Positions 10,299 through 18,028 of a DNA stretch of 64,000 nucleotides are shown in pieces. The translations under genes were made by a program, and so were the position numbers. The notes below the pieces were generated by a model, which saw only the letters and a list, made by a program, of their open reading frames with translations, did no database searches and was not told where the DNA came from. Every line of letters begins with the position of its first letter. The stretch's first letter is position 1. The stretch comes from Cognatiluteimonas telluris (lineage in GTDB: Bacteria; Pseudomonadota; Gammaproteobacteria; Xanthomonadales; Xanthomonadaceae), in contig NZ_JAANOY010000013.1 in the NCBI RefSeq assembly GCF_011320095.1, positions 1 to 64,000 of the forward strand, read 5' to 3'.

Positions 10299-12434
10299 AT
10301 GCCGGGCGTCGAGCATGTGATTTCGAAAGGCGTGCTGCTGGCCATCGTGCTGGCGCCGCTGCTGGGCGCGCTGCTGGCGGGCCTGTTCCGCAAGCAGGTC
10401 GGCCGCGTCGGCGCGCAGAGCTGCACGATCCTCGGCGTGGCGGTGAGCTTCGTGCTGTCGGCCTGGGTGCTGTGGCAGCTGGTGGGGCAGGGCGCGCCGC
10501 CATTCAACGAGAACGTCTACAGCTGGTTCGATGTCGGCGGCGTCCACGCCAACGTCGGCTTCATGGTCGACAAGCTCAGTGCGATGATGATGGTGGTCGT
10601 CACCTTCGTTTCGCTGCTGGTGCACGTCTACACCATCGGCTACATGGCCGATGATCCGGGCTACCAGCGCTTCTTCAGCTACATCAGCCTGTTCACGTTC
10701 TCGATGCTGATGCTGGTGATGTCCAACAACTTCCTGCAGCTGTTCTTCGGCTGGGAAGCGGTGGGCCTGGTGTCGTACCTGCTGATCGGCTTCTGGTTCA
10801 AACGGCCGACGGCGATCTTCGCCAACCTCAAGGCCTTCCTGGTCAACCGCGTCGGCGACTTCGGCTTCCTGCTCGGCATCGCCGGCGTGCTGTACTGGCT
10901 GGGGACGCTGGATTACGGCGTCGCCTTCGCCAATGCGCCGACCATCGCCGGGCTGACGGTGCCGATCTTCACCGGGCACGAGTGGTCGGTGCCGACGGTG
11001 ATCTGCCTGTGCCTGTTCGTCGGCGCGATGGGCAAGTCGGCGCAGGTGCCGCTGCACGTGTGGCTGCCGGACTCGATGGAAGGCCCGACCCCCATCTCGG
11101 CGCTGATCCACGCCGCGACCATGGTCACCGCGGGCATCTTCATGGTGGCGCGGATGTCGCCGCTGTTCGAACTGTCGCAGACGGCGCTGAACTTCATCCT
11201 CTTCATCGGCGCCACCACCGCGTTCTGGACCGGCCTGATCGGCATCGTGCAGAACGACATCAAGCGCGTGGTCGCGTATTCGACGCTGTCGCAGCTGGGC
11301 TACATGACGGTCGCGCTGGGCGTTTCAGCCTATTCGGCGGCGGTCTACCACCTCATGACGCACGCATTCTTCAAGGCGCTGCTGTTCCTGGCCGCCGGCA
11401 GCGTGATCATCGGCATGCACCACGAGCAGGACATGCGCAAGATGGGCGGCCTGCGCACGCGCATGCCGATCACCTTCTGGACCAGCCTGATCGGCACGCT
11501 GGCGCTGGTCGGCACGCCGTTTTTCGCCGGGTTCTATTCCAAGGACACGATCATCGAGGCGGCCGCCGAGCATGCGCACGAGGCGCACGACTGGGTGGCG
11601 ACGTACGGCTACTGGTCGGTCCTGCTGGGCGCCTTCGTGACCGCGCTCTACAGCTTCCGCCTGATGTACCTGACCTTTGCCGGCAAGCCGCGGTGGGATG
11701 CCGGCGCTGCGCACGGGGAACATTCCCATGCTGACGTCACCGATGCGGCGCACGTGGCGTCCGATGATCCGCACCATGCGCATGACGAGGTCGCCCACCA
11801 CGACGACCACGGGCACGGCCATGGCCACGAACCGCACGAGTCGCCATGGGTGGTCACGATCCCGCTGATCCTGCTGGCGATCCCGTCGGCAATCATCGGC
11901 TTCCTGACCGTCGGCCCGATGCTGTTCGGCACCGACATGCTCGGGCATGCCAAGCAGTTGCCGTTCTTCCTGGGTTCCATCGACGTGGCGCCTGCGCGCG
12001 ATGTGATCGGCAAGCTCGCGGAAGAATTCCACGGCCCGTTCCTGTATGCATTGCACGGTTTCGCCGGCCCGACGTTCTGGCTGGCGCTTGCCGGATTCCT
12101 GGTCGCCACGGTGTTCTATTGGTGGAAGCCGGAGCTGCACGGCCGCGCCCGCGAATTCTTCTCGCTGCCGGTGCGCATCCTGCAGGACAAGTACGGCATG
12201 GATGCGCTGTGGATCGACGGCTTCGCCGGCGGTGGCATCAGGCTCGGCAAGGTCTCGCGCGTGGTCGACGAGAAGGTCATCGACGGCGCGGTCGTCAACG
12301 GCAGCGTGCGGCTGGTCGACATCGTCGCCGGCGTGCTGCGGGTCAGCCAGTCCGGCTACCTCTACCACTATGCGTTCGCCATGATCCTCGGCCTGATCGC
12401 GATGCTCGGCATGCTGATGTGGTGGTCGCCATGA
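10299..12434 (+). CDS. nuoL: NADH-quinone oxidoreductase subunit L (NuoL) with His-rich insert
   Basis: Distal antiporter-like proton-pumping subunit, 711 residues. Antiporter signatures include the helix with GWEAVGLVSYLLIGFW, the Lys helix (GKSAQVPLHVWLPDSMEGPTP) and HAATMVTAG. The lateral amphipathic helix at the C-terminus is expected from the length. A His/Asp-rich insert at about residues 470-515 holds many His in runs such as DDHGHGHGHEPHE and accounts for most of the extra length over a typical NuoL. Starts 3 bp after nuoK. Confidence 0.95.
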   Translation: MPGVEHVISKGVLLAIVLAPLLGALLAGLFRKQVGRVGAQSCTILGVAVSFVLSAWVLWQLVGQGAPPFNENVYSWFDVGGVHANVGFMVDKLSAMMMVVVTFVSLLVHVYTIGYMADDPGYQRFFSYISLFTFSMLMLVMSNNFLQLFFGWEAVGLVSYLLIGFWFKRPTAIFANLKAFLVNRVGDFGFLLGIAGVLYWLGTLDYGVAFANAPTIAGLTVPIFTGHEWSVPTVICLCLFVGAMGKSAQVPLHVWLPDSMEGPTPISALIHAATMVTAGIFMVARMSPLFELSQTALNFILFIGATTAFWTGLIGIVQNDIKRVVAYSTLSQLGYMTVALGVSAYSAAVYHLMTHAFFKALLFLAAGSVIIGMHHEQDMRKMGGLRTRMPITFWTSLIGTLALVGTPFFAGFYSKDTIIEAAAEHAHEAHDWVATYGYWSVLLGAFVTALYSFRLMYLTFAGKPRWDAGAAHGEHSHADVTDAAHVASDDPHHAHDEVAHHDDHGHGHGHEPHESPWVVTIPLILLAIPSAIIGFLTVGPMLFGTDMLGHAKQLPFFLGSIDVAPARDVIGKLAEEFHGPFLYALHGFAGPTFWLALAGFLVATVFYWWKPELHGRAREFFSLPVRILQDKYGMDALWIDGFAGGGIRLGKVSRVVDEKVIDGAVVNGSVRLVDIVAGVLRVSQSGYLYHYAFAMILGLIAMLGMLMWWSP

Positions 12435-12483
12435 GCACGCGCACGACCCAATCCCCGAACCTGTCCGATCAAGGATCCGCGAC

Positions 12484-13995
12484 GTGAGTGCCTTCCCGCT
12501 GCTGACCCTGCTGGTCTGGCTGCCGATCCTCGGCGGCGTGCTGTGCCTGCTGCTCGGCAACGACCGCCCGCAAGCCGCGCGCTGGGTGGCGCTGGCAACC
12601 GCGCTGGTGGCGCTGGCGCTGAGCGTGCCGCTGCTGACCGGCTTCGACTTCGGCACCGCGAGCATGCAGTTCGTCGAACAGCGGGCGTGGATCCCGAGCT
12701 ACGACATCCGCTACCACCTGGGTGTCGACGGCATCTCGGTGCCGCTCATCGCGCTGACGACGCTGACCACCACGCTGGTGCTGATCGGCGCCTGGAGCGT
12801 GATCGAGAAGCGCGCCAGCCAGTACGTGGCCGCGTTCCTGATCCTCGAAGGCCTGATGATCGGCATCTTCGCGGCCCTGGACGCGATGCTGTTCTACGTG
12901 TTCTTCGAGGCGATGCTGATCCCGATGTTCATCATCATCGGCGTCTGGGGCGGCCCGCGCCGGGTGTATGCATCACTGAAGTTCTTCCTGTACACCTTCC
13001 TCGGCTCGGTGTTCATGCTGGTGGGGCTGATCTACCTGTACCTGAAGGGCGGCAGCTGGCAACTCGCGGACATGTACGCGCTGCCGCTGACGATGCAGGA
13101 GCAGACCTGGATCTTCTTCGCGTTCCTGATCTCGTTCGCGGTCAAGGTGCCGATGTTCCCGGTGCACACGTGGTTGCCCGACGCGCACGTGGAAGCGCCG
13201 ACTGGCGGCTCGGTGATCCTGGCCGCGATCATGCTGAAGATCGGTGGTTACGGCTTCCTGCGCTTCACCCTGCCGATGCTGCCCGACGCCGGACACCAGT
13301 GGGCGTGGCTGGTGATCGCGCTGTCGCTGATCGCGATCGTCTACGTCGCCCTGGTCGCGCTGGTCCAGGAAGACATGAAGAAGCTCATCGCCTATTCGTC
13401 GGTCGCCCACATGGGCTTCGTGACGCTGGGCACCTTCATCGCCTTCGGCCTGGTGCGCGACTTCGGCAACACCGACGCCGCCCGGCTCGGCCTGCAGGGC
13501 GCGATGGTGCAGATGATCTCGCACGGCTTCGTCTCCGGCGCGATGTTCTCCTGCGTCGGTGTGCTCTACGACCGCATGCACACCCGCATGATCCGCGACT
13601 ACGGCGGCGTGGTTAACGTGATGCCGTGGTTCGCGATGTTCTGGGTGCTGTTCGCGATGGCCAACTCGGGCCTGCCGGGCACGAGTGGCTTCGTCGGTGA
13701 ATTCATGGTCATCCTGGCCACCTTCCAGAAGCATCCGCTGCTGGCGTTCGCGGCCGCGACCACGCTGATCACCGGCGCGTCCTACACGCTGTGGCTGACC
13801 AAGCGCGTGATCTGGGGCGACGTCGGCAATGCCCACGTGGCGGAAATGCGCGACATCAATGCCCGTGAGTGGATCGTGCTCGGCACCTTCGCCGCCGGCG
13901 TGCTGCTGATCGGCCTGTGGCCGAAACCGCTGACCAGCATGATGGAGCCTTCCATCGCGCACCTGGCGAGCCAGCTCGCCGCCACCAAGCTCTAA
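12484..13995 (+). CDS. nuoM: NADH-quinone oxidoreductase subunit M (NuoM)
   Basis: Second antiporter-like pump subunit, 503 residues, about 14 helices. FYVFFEAMLIPMFIIIGVWG, KVPMFPVHTWLPDAHVEAPT and AYSSVAHMGFV are family hallmarks that include the key Glu and Lys. GTG start at 12484, 49 bp after nuoL; the gap shows no terminator. Confidence 0.95.
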   Translation: MSAFPLLTLLVWLPILGGVLCLLLGNDRPQAARWVALATALVALALSVPLLTGFDFGTASMQFVEQRAWIPSYDIRYHLGVDGISVPLIALTTLTTTLVLIGAWSVIEKRASQYVAAFLILEGLMIGIFAALDAMLFYVFFEAMLIPMFIIIGVWGGPRRVYASLKFFLYTFLGSVFMLVGLIYLYLKGGSWQLADMYALPLTMQEQTWIFFAFLISFAVKVPMFPVHTWLPDAHVEAPTGGSVILAAIMLKIGGYGFLRFTLPMLPDAGHQWAWLVIALSLIAIVYVALVALVQEDMKKLIAYSSVAHMGFVTLGTFIAFGLVRDFGNTDAARLGLQGAMVQMISHGFVSGAMFSCVGVLYDRMHTRMIRDYGGVVNVMPWFAMFWVLFAMANSGLPGTSGFVGEFMVILATFQKHPLLAFAAATTLITGASYTLWLTKRVIWGDVGNAHVAEMRDINAREWIVLGTFAAGVLLIGLWPKPLTSMMEPSIAHLASQLAATKL

Positions 13996-14017
13996 GCGCA
14001 CAGAGAGAAGTCGCCGA

Positions 14018-15457
14018 ATGACGACCATGCCCACCGCCGCCGACCTGCTGCCGCTGCTCCCCGAGCTGGTGCTGGTAGGGGGCGCGTTCGCGCTGCTGAT
14101 GCTCGACCTGTTCCTGGGCGAATCGAAGCGGATCGTCACCCACCTGCTGGCGATCGGCCTGCTGCTGGCCGCCGCGTGGCTGGCGGCCGCAGGCGTCGGC
14201 GGTCATGGCACGGTGCTCAATGGCATGTTCGTGCGCGACCCCATGTCCGACGTGCTGAAGGCCGGCTCATGCCTGCTGACGGCGCTCGCACTGGTCTACG
14301 CCTGGCCGTTCCTGCGCCAGCGTGGCCTGTACCAGGGCGAAGTCGCGGTGCTGATGCTGTTCGCGGTCGCCGGGATGATGCTGCTGATTTCCGCCGGCAA
14401 CCTGGTGATGGTCTACCTCGGCCTGGAGATGCTGGCGCTGTGCTCGTACGCGCTGGTGGCGATCGATCGCGACAGCCCGCTGGCTTCGGAAGCGGCAATC
14501 AAGTATTTCGTGCTCGGCTCGTTGTCGTCGGGCCTGCTGCTCTACGGCCTGTCGCTGCTGTATGGCGCGACCGGCACGCTGGACCTGGCGCTGCTGCGTG
14601 GCGCGATCGCCGCCTCGCCCGAGACCACGCTGCTGCTCACCGGCACCGTATTCGCCATCGCCGGCATCGCCTTCAAGTTCGGTGCCGCGCCGTTCCACAT
14701 GTGGGTGCCCGACACCTACCAGGGCGCGCCGACGCCGATCACGCTGTTCATCGGTTCGGCGCCGGAACTGGCCTCGTTCGCACTCGCCTTCCGCCTGCTC
14801 GAAGGCGGCGTCGGTCCGCTCGACGACCGCTGGCGCCTGCTGATCGCCGGGCTCGCCGTCGCATCGCTGGTGGTCGGCAACCTGATCGCGCTGATGCAGA
14901 CCAACCTCAAGCGCATGCTGGCCTACTCGGCGGTGTCGCACATCGGCTTCGTCTTCCTTGGTTTCGCCGGCGGCAACGCGGGCGGGTATGCCGCCGCGAT
15001 GTTCTACGTGATCGTCTACGCGATCATGTCGGCGGCCGCGTTCGGCGCGATCATCGTGCTGTCCAACCAGGGCTTCGAAGCCGACGAGATCGACGACTTC
15101 AAGGGCCTGAACGCGCGCAGCCCGTGGCTGGCGGCGATGGTGCTGTGCGTGATGTTCTCGCTGGCCGGCATCCCGCCGTTCCTCGGCTTCTGGGCCAAGC
15201 TCGCAGTGCTTCGGGCGGCAATCGATGGCGGAATGCTGTGGCTGGCGATCGTCGGCATCGTGTGCGCCGTGATCGGCTGCTTCTACTACCTGCGCGTGGT
15301 CAAGGTGATGTACTTCGACGAGCCGGTCGGCGAACTGGTGCCGCGCAGGGACCGCCCGCTGCAGGTCGCCTTCGCCGCCAACGCGCTCGCGCTGCTGGTG
15401 CTGGGCCTGTTCTGGAACCCGCTGATGACCTGGTGCCAGCAGGCGTTCAGCGGTTGA
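14018..15457 (+). CDS. nuoN: NADH-quinone oxidoreductase subunit N (NuoN)
   Basis: Third antiporter-like subunit and last gene of the nuo operon; 479 residues. Signatures are VYLGLEMLALCSYALVAI, FKFGAAPFHMWVPDTYQGAP and AYSAVSHIGFVFLG. It sits next to NuoK/NuoJ in the membrane arm. ATG 14018 follows AGAGAGAAG. The tRNA-fMet promoter begins 2 bp beyond its stop. Confidence 0.96.
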   Translation: MTTMPTAADLLPLLPELVLVGGAFALLMLDLFLGESKRIVTHLLAIGLLLAAAWLAAAGVGGHGTVLNGMFVRDPMSDVLKAGSCLLTALALVYAWPFLRQRGLYQGEVAVLMLFAVAGMMLLISAGNLVMVYLGLEMLALCSYALVAIDRDSPLASEAAIKYFVLGSLSSGLLLYGLSLLYGATGTLDLALLRGAIAASPETTLLLTGTVFAIAGIAFKFGAAPFHMWVPDTYQGAPTPITLFIGSAPELASFALAFRLLEGGVGPLDDRWRLLIAGLAVASLVVGNLIALMQTNLKRMLAYSAVSHIGFVFLGFAGGNAGGYAAAMFYVIVYAIMSAAAFGAIIVLSNQGFEADEIDDFKGLNARSPWLAAMVLCVMFSLAGIPPFLGFWAKLAVLRAAIDGGMLWLAIVGIVCAVIGCFYYLRVVKVMYFDEPVGELVPRRDRPLQVAFAANALALLVLGLFWNPLMTWCQQAFSG

Positions 15458-15459
15458 TG

Positions 15460-15488
15460 TTGCAATCCGATGCGCGGATCAGCATAAT
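15460..15488 (+). promoter_or_regulatory. Sigma-70-type promoter of tRNA-fMet
   Basis: TTGCAA (15460-15465), a 17-bp spacer, then CATAAT (15483-15488), 13 bp ahead of the mature tRNA 5' end. Spacing and position are optimal for a stable-RNA promoter. Confidence 0.65.
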
Positions 15489-15501
15489 CCCGCTCCTCTG
15501 C

Positions 15502-15578
15502 TGCGGGGTGGAGCAGTCTGGCAGCTCGTCGGGCTCATAACCCGAAGGTCGCAGGTTCAAATCCTGCCCCCGCTACCA
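15502..15578 (+). tRNA. Initiator tRNA-fMet(CAT)
   Basis: 77 nt including encoded CCA. Initiator hallmarks: anticodon stem TCGGG/CCCGA with three consecutive G-C pairs around loop CTCATAA, and no Watson-Crick pair at 1:72. Here the mismatch is U1/U72 rather than the C1/A72 of E. coli. D-arm and T-arm (GCAGG-TTCAAAT-CCTGC) are intact. A terminator follows within 20 bp. Confidence 0.96.
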
Positions 15579-15591
15579 GCTCTCGCTGGCG

Positions 15592-15618
15592 AAAAAGGCT
15601 CCTCGGAGCCTTTTTCAT
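15592..15618 (+). terminator. Intrinsic terminator after tRNA-fMet
   Basis: AAAAAGGCTCC and GGAGCCTTTTT form a hairpin with a very small loop (TC), followed by CATTT. The A-run/T-run flanks would let it work in both directions. Confidence 0.85.
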
Positions 15619-15710
15619 TTTCAGGCGAAGGCTGGCCGCATCTGCGGCAGGGATCGGGCTTTCGCGGGAGGCGTTTCCGACGCCGTCCGCACCGAACTCC
15701 AGCGGTATCG

Positions 15711-15740
15711 GACAAGGGGCCCATCGGGCCCTTTGTCGTT
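15711..15740 (+). terminator. Strong GC hairpin in the rimP leader (terminator or attenuator)
   Basis: A 12-bp stem (GACAAGGGGCCC / GGGCCCTTTGTC, one G-T wobble) closes an ATC loop at 15711-15737 and is followed by GTTT. It lies 45 bp before rimP. Either it terminates leftover upstream transcription or it acts as a leader attenuator; RimP-NusA operons are known in other bacteria to be controlled by NusA and leader termination. Confidence 0.55.
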
Positions 15741-15781
15741 TCCGGGCCACGCCACTACTGGAGATCGCAGGTTCCATCGAC

Positions 15782-16396
15782 ATGACCGACAAGGCCCAGG
15801 ACATCGCCGCGCTGCTTTCGCCCACCGTGCAGTCGCTCGGGCTGGAGCTGCTGGGCGCGGAATACCTGCCGTCGCCCGGCGGCGCATTGCTGCGCCTGTA
15901 CATCGACGTGCCCGAAGACGCCGCCGACGGGCGCATGGTGGGCATCGAGGATTGCGAAGCGGCCAGCCGCGAAGTCTCCGCGCAGCTGGATGTCGCCGAT
16001 CCGATCAGCGGCCATTACACGCTCGAAGTCTCTTCGCCCGGCGTCGATCGGCTGCTGTTCACCGCCGCGCAGTTCGCGCGCTTCAGCGGCGAGACCGCCA
16101 AGGTGACGCTGAAGCTGCCGCAGGACGGACGCCGCCGGCTGCAGGGCGCGATCACCGCGGTCCAGGGCGACGCGATCACCTTCGACGTCGACGGCCAGCC
16201 GTTCGTGGCGTCGATCGACAACATCGAGAAGGCGCGGCTGGTGCCCGACTGGGCGGCACTGGGGCTCGCGCCCGCCATCGACAAATCCGGCCGCGACCTG
16301 CGCCCGGGCAAGGCAAAGAAGACCGGCCGCGAGAAGGCGGCCGGGACCAAGACACCAACCAAGAAGCCGGCGGCCAAGCCGTCCCGTGCGGAGTGA
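15782..16396 (+). CDS. rimP: Ribosome maturation factor RimP
   Basis: 30S assembly factor needed for efficient 16S maturation; 204 residues. The family core is visible as [20 protein letters not shown], then RLYID and [15 protein letters not shown], and the diagnostic [11 protein letters not shown]. The C-terminal 35 residues are a Lys/Ala-rich tail absent from shorter homologues. First gene of the rimP-nusA-infB-rbfA-truB-rpsO-pnp cluster; nusA follows after 7 bp. Confidence 0.96.
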   Translation: MTDKAQDIAALLSPTVQSLGLELLGAEYLPSPGGALLRLYIDVPEDAADGRMVGIEDCEAASREVSAQLDVADPISGHYTLEVSSPGVDRLLFTAAQFARFSGETAKVTLKLPQDGRRRLQGAITAVQGDAITFDVDGQPFVASIDNIEKARLVPDWAALGLAPAIDKSGRDLRPGKAKKTGREKAAGTKTPTKKPAAKPSRAE

Positions 16397-16403
16397 TTGA
16401 AGA

Positions 16404-17915
16404 ATGAGCAAGGAACTGTTGCTGGTGGTGGATGCGGTCGCCAATGAAAAGGGCGTGCCGGAATCCGTGATCCTGGAAGCGATCGAAGCCGCGCTCGCGT
16501 CGGCGGCGAAGAAGCGCTATCCCGAGCAGGACGTGCTCGTGCGCGTCGCGATCGATCCCAAGGACGGCACCTACGAAACCTTCCGCCGCTGGGAAGTCGT
16601 CGCCGACGACGTGGTGATGGAATCGCCGGACCGCCAGGTGCGGCTGATGGACGCGCTCGACGAGAGCGAAGGCGCCGAAGTCGGCGACTACATCGAAGAG
16701 CAGATCGAAAACCCGGACTTCGGCCGCATCGCCGCCCAGGCCGCCAAGCAGGTCATCGTGCAGCGCGTGCGCGAAGCCGAGCGCGCGCAGGTCGTCGACC
16801 AGTGGAAGGATCGCGTCGGCGAGCTCGTCACTGGCATCGTCAAGCGCGTGGAGCGCGGCAACATCTTCGTCGACCTCGGCGGCAATGCCGAGGCCTTCAT
16901 CCCCAAGGACAAGGGCATTCCGCGCGACGTGCTGCGCGCCGGCGACCGCGTGCGCGGTTACCTGTTCGACGTGCGCACCGAGCCGCGCGGCCCGCAGCTG
17001 TTCATCAGCCGCGCCGCGCCGGAATTCATGATCGAGCTGTTCAAGCTCGAGGTGCCGGAAGTCGGCCAGGGCCTGGTCGAGATCAAGGCCTGCGCGCGCG
17101 ATCCGGGCGACCGCGCCAAGATCGCCGTGCTGGCGTACGACAACCGCACCGATCCGATCGGCGCGTGCATCGGCATGCGCGGTTCGCGCGTGCAGGCGGT
17201 GTCGAACGAGCTCAACGGCGAGCGCGTGGACATCGTGCTGTGGTCGGACAACCCGGCGCAGTTCGTGATCAATGCGATGGCGCCGGCCGAGGTGCAGTCG
17301 ATCATCGTCGACGAAGAGAAGCACTCGATGGACCTCGCCGTCGCCGAGGACAAGCTCGCCCAGGCGATCGGCCGCGGCGGCCAGAACGTGCGCCTGGCCA
17401 GTCGCATGACCGGCTGGCAGCTCAACGTGATGACCCAGGACCAGGTGTCCGCCAAGTCCGAGGCCGAGCAGGCCGCGGCCAAGGCGCTGTTCCAGGACAA
17501 GCTCGAGGTCGACGAGGAAATCGCCGGCATCCTGGTCGCCGAAGGCTTCAGCACCGTCGAGGAAATCGCCTACGTGCCGGTCGGCGAATTGCTGGCGGTG
17601 GAAGGCTTCGACGAGGACATCGTCGAGGAGCTGCGCGCCCGTGCCCGCGACGCGCTGCTCAACGATGCGCTCGCGGTGGAGGAGGAAGCCGACGAGCACC
17701 AGCCGGCCGAGGACCTGCTGGCGCTGGAAGGCATGGACGACGAGACCGCGTTCGCGCTCGCCGGCCATGGCGTACGCACGGCGGACGACCTGGGCGAGTT
17801 CGGCGCCGATGAGGTGGCCGAGTTCGGGATCGAAGGGCTGGACGAAACCCGTGCCGCGGCGCTGATCCTGGCGGCGCGTGCCGAGGAGATCGCCCGCCTG
17901 GAGCGGGAAGGCTGA
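16404..17915 (+). CDS. nusA: Transcription termination/antitermination factor NusA
   Basis: 503 residues. The N-terminal RNA-polymerase-binding domain (1-130) is followed by an S1 domain (VTGIVKRVERGNIFVDLGG, about 140), two KH domains (IGACIGMRGSRVQAV; LAQAIGRGGQNVRLA) and two acidic C-terminal helix-hairpin-helix repeats (from about 365), the arrangement of E. coli NusA. It controls pausing, termination and rRNA antitermination. Just downstream of rimP, the usual proteobacterial pairing. Confidence 0.97.
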   Translation: MSKELLLVVDAVANEKGVPESVILEAIEAALASAAKKRYPEQDVLVRVAIDPKDGTYETFRRWEVVADDVVMESPDRQVRLMDALDESEGAEVGDYIEEQIENPDFGRIAAQAAKQVIVQRVREAERAQVVDQWKDRVGELVTGIVKRVERGNIFVDLGGNAEAFIPKDKGIPRDVLRAGDRVRGYLFDVRTEPRGPQLFISRAAPEFMIELFKLEVPEVGQGLVEIKACARDPGDRAKIAVLAYDNRTDPIGACIGMRGSRVQAVSNELNGERVDIVLWSDNPAQFVINAMAPAEVQSIIVDEEKHSMDLAVAEDKLAQAIGRGGQNVRLASRMTGWQLNVMTQDQVSAKSEAEQAAAKALFQDKLEVDEEIAGILVAEGFSTVEEIAYVPVGELLAVEGFDEDIVEELRARARDALLNDALAVEEEADEHQPAEDLLALEGMDDETAFALAGHGVRTADDLGEFGADEVAEFGIEGLDETRAAALILAARAEEIARLEREG

Positions 17916-17967
17916 GCCGTCGGGCCGGTCCGGCGGCACCGCCGGCAGGGTCCAAGCGCGTCGAGAC

Positions 17968-18008
17968 TACAATGAACAGTTGATTTTTCGTGCGGGCCGA
18001 AGCCCGCG
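17968..18008 (+). promoter_or_regulatory. Possible infB promoter (-10 TACAAT) and leader hairpin
   Basis: TACAAT at 17968-17973 in the 113-bp nusA-infB gap matches the -10 form seen elsewhere in this window. A GCGGGC-CGAA-GCCCGC tetraloop hairpin follows at 17992-18007, 21 bp before infB. No clear -35 was found. Confidence 0.4.
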
Positions 18009-18028
18009 CCACAGGACACGAATTCCGC

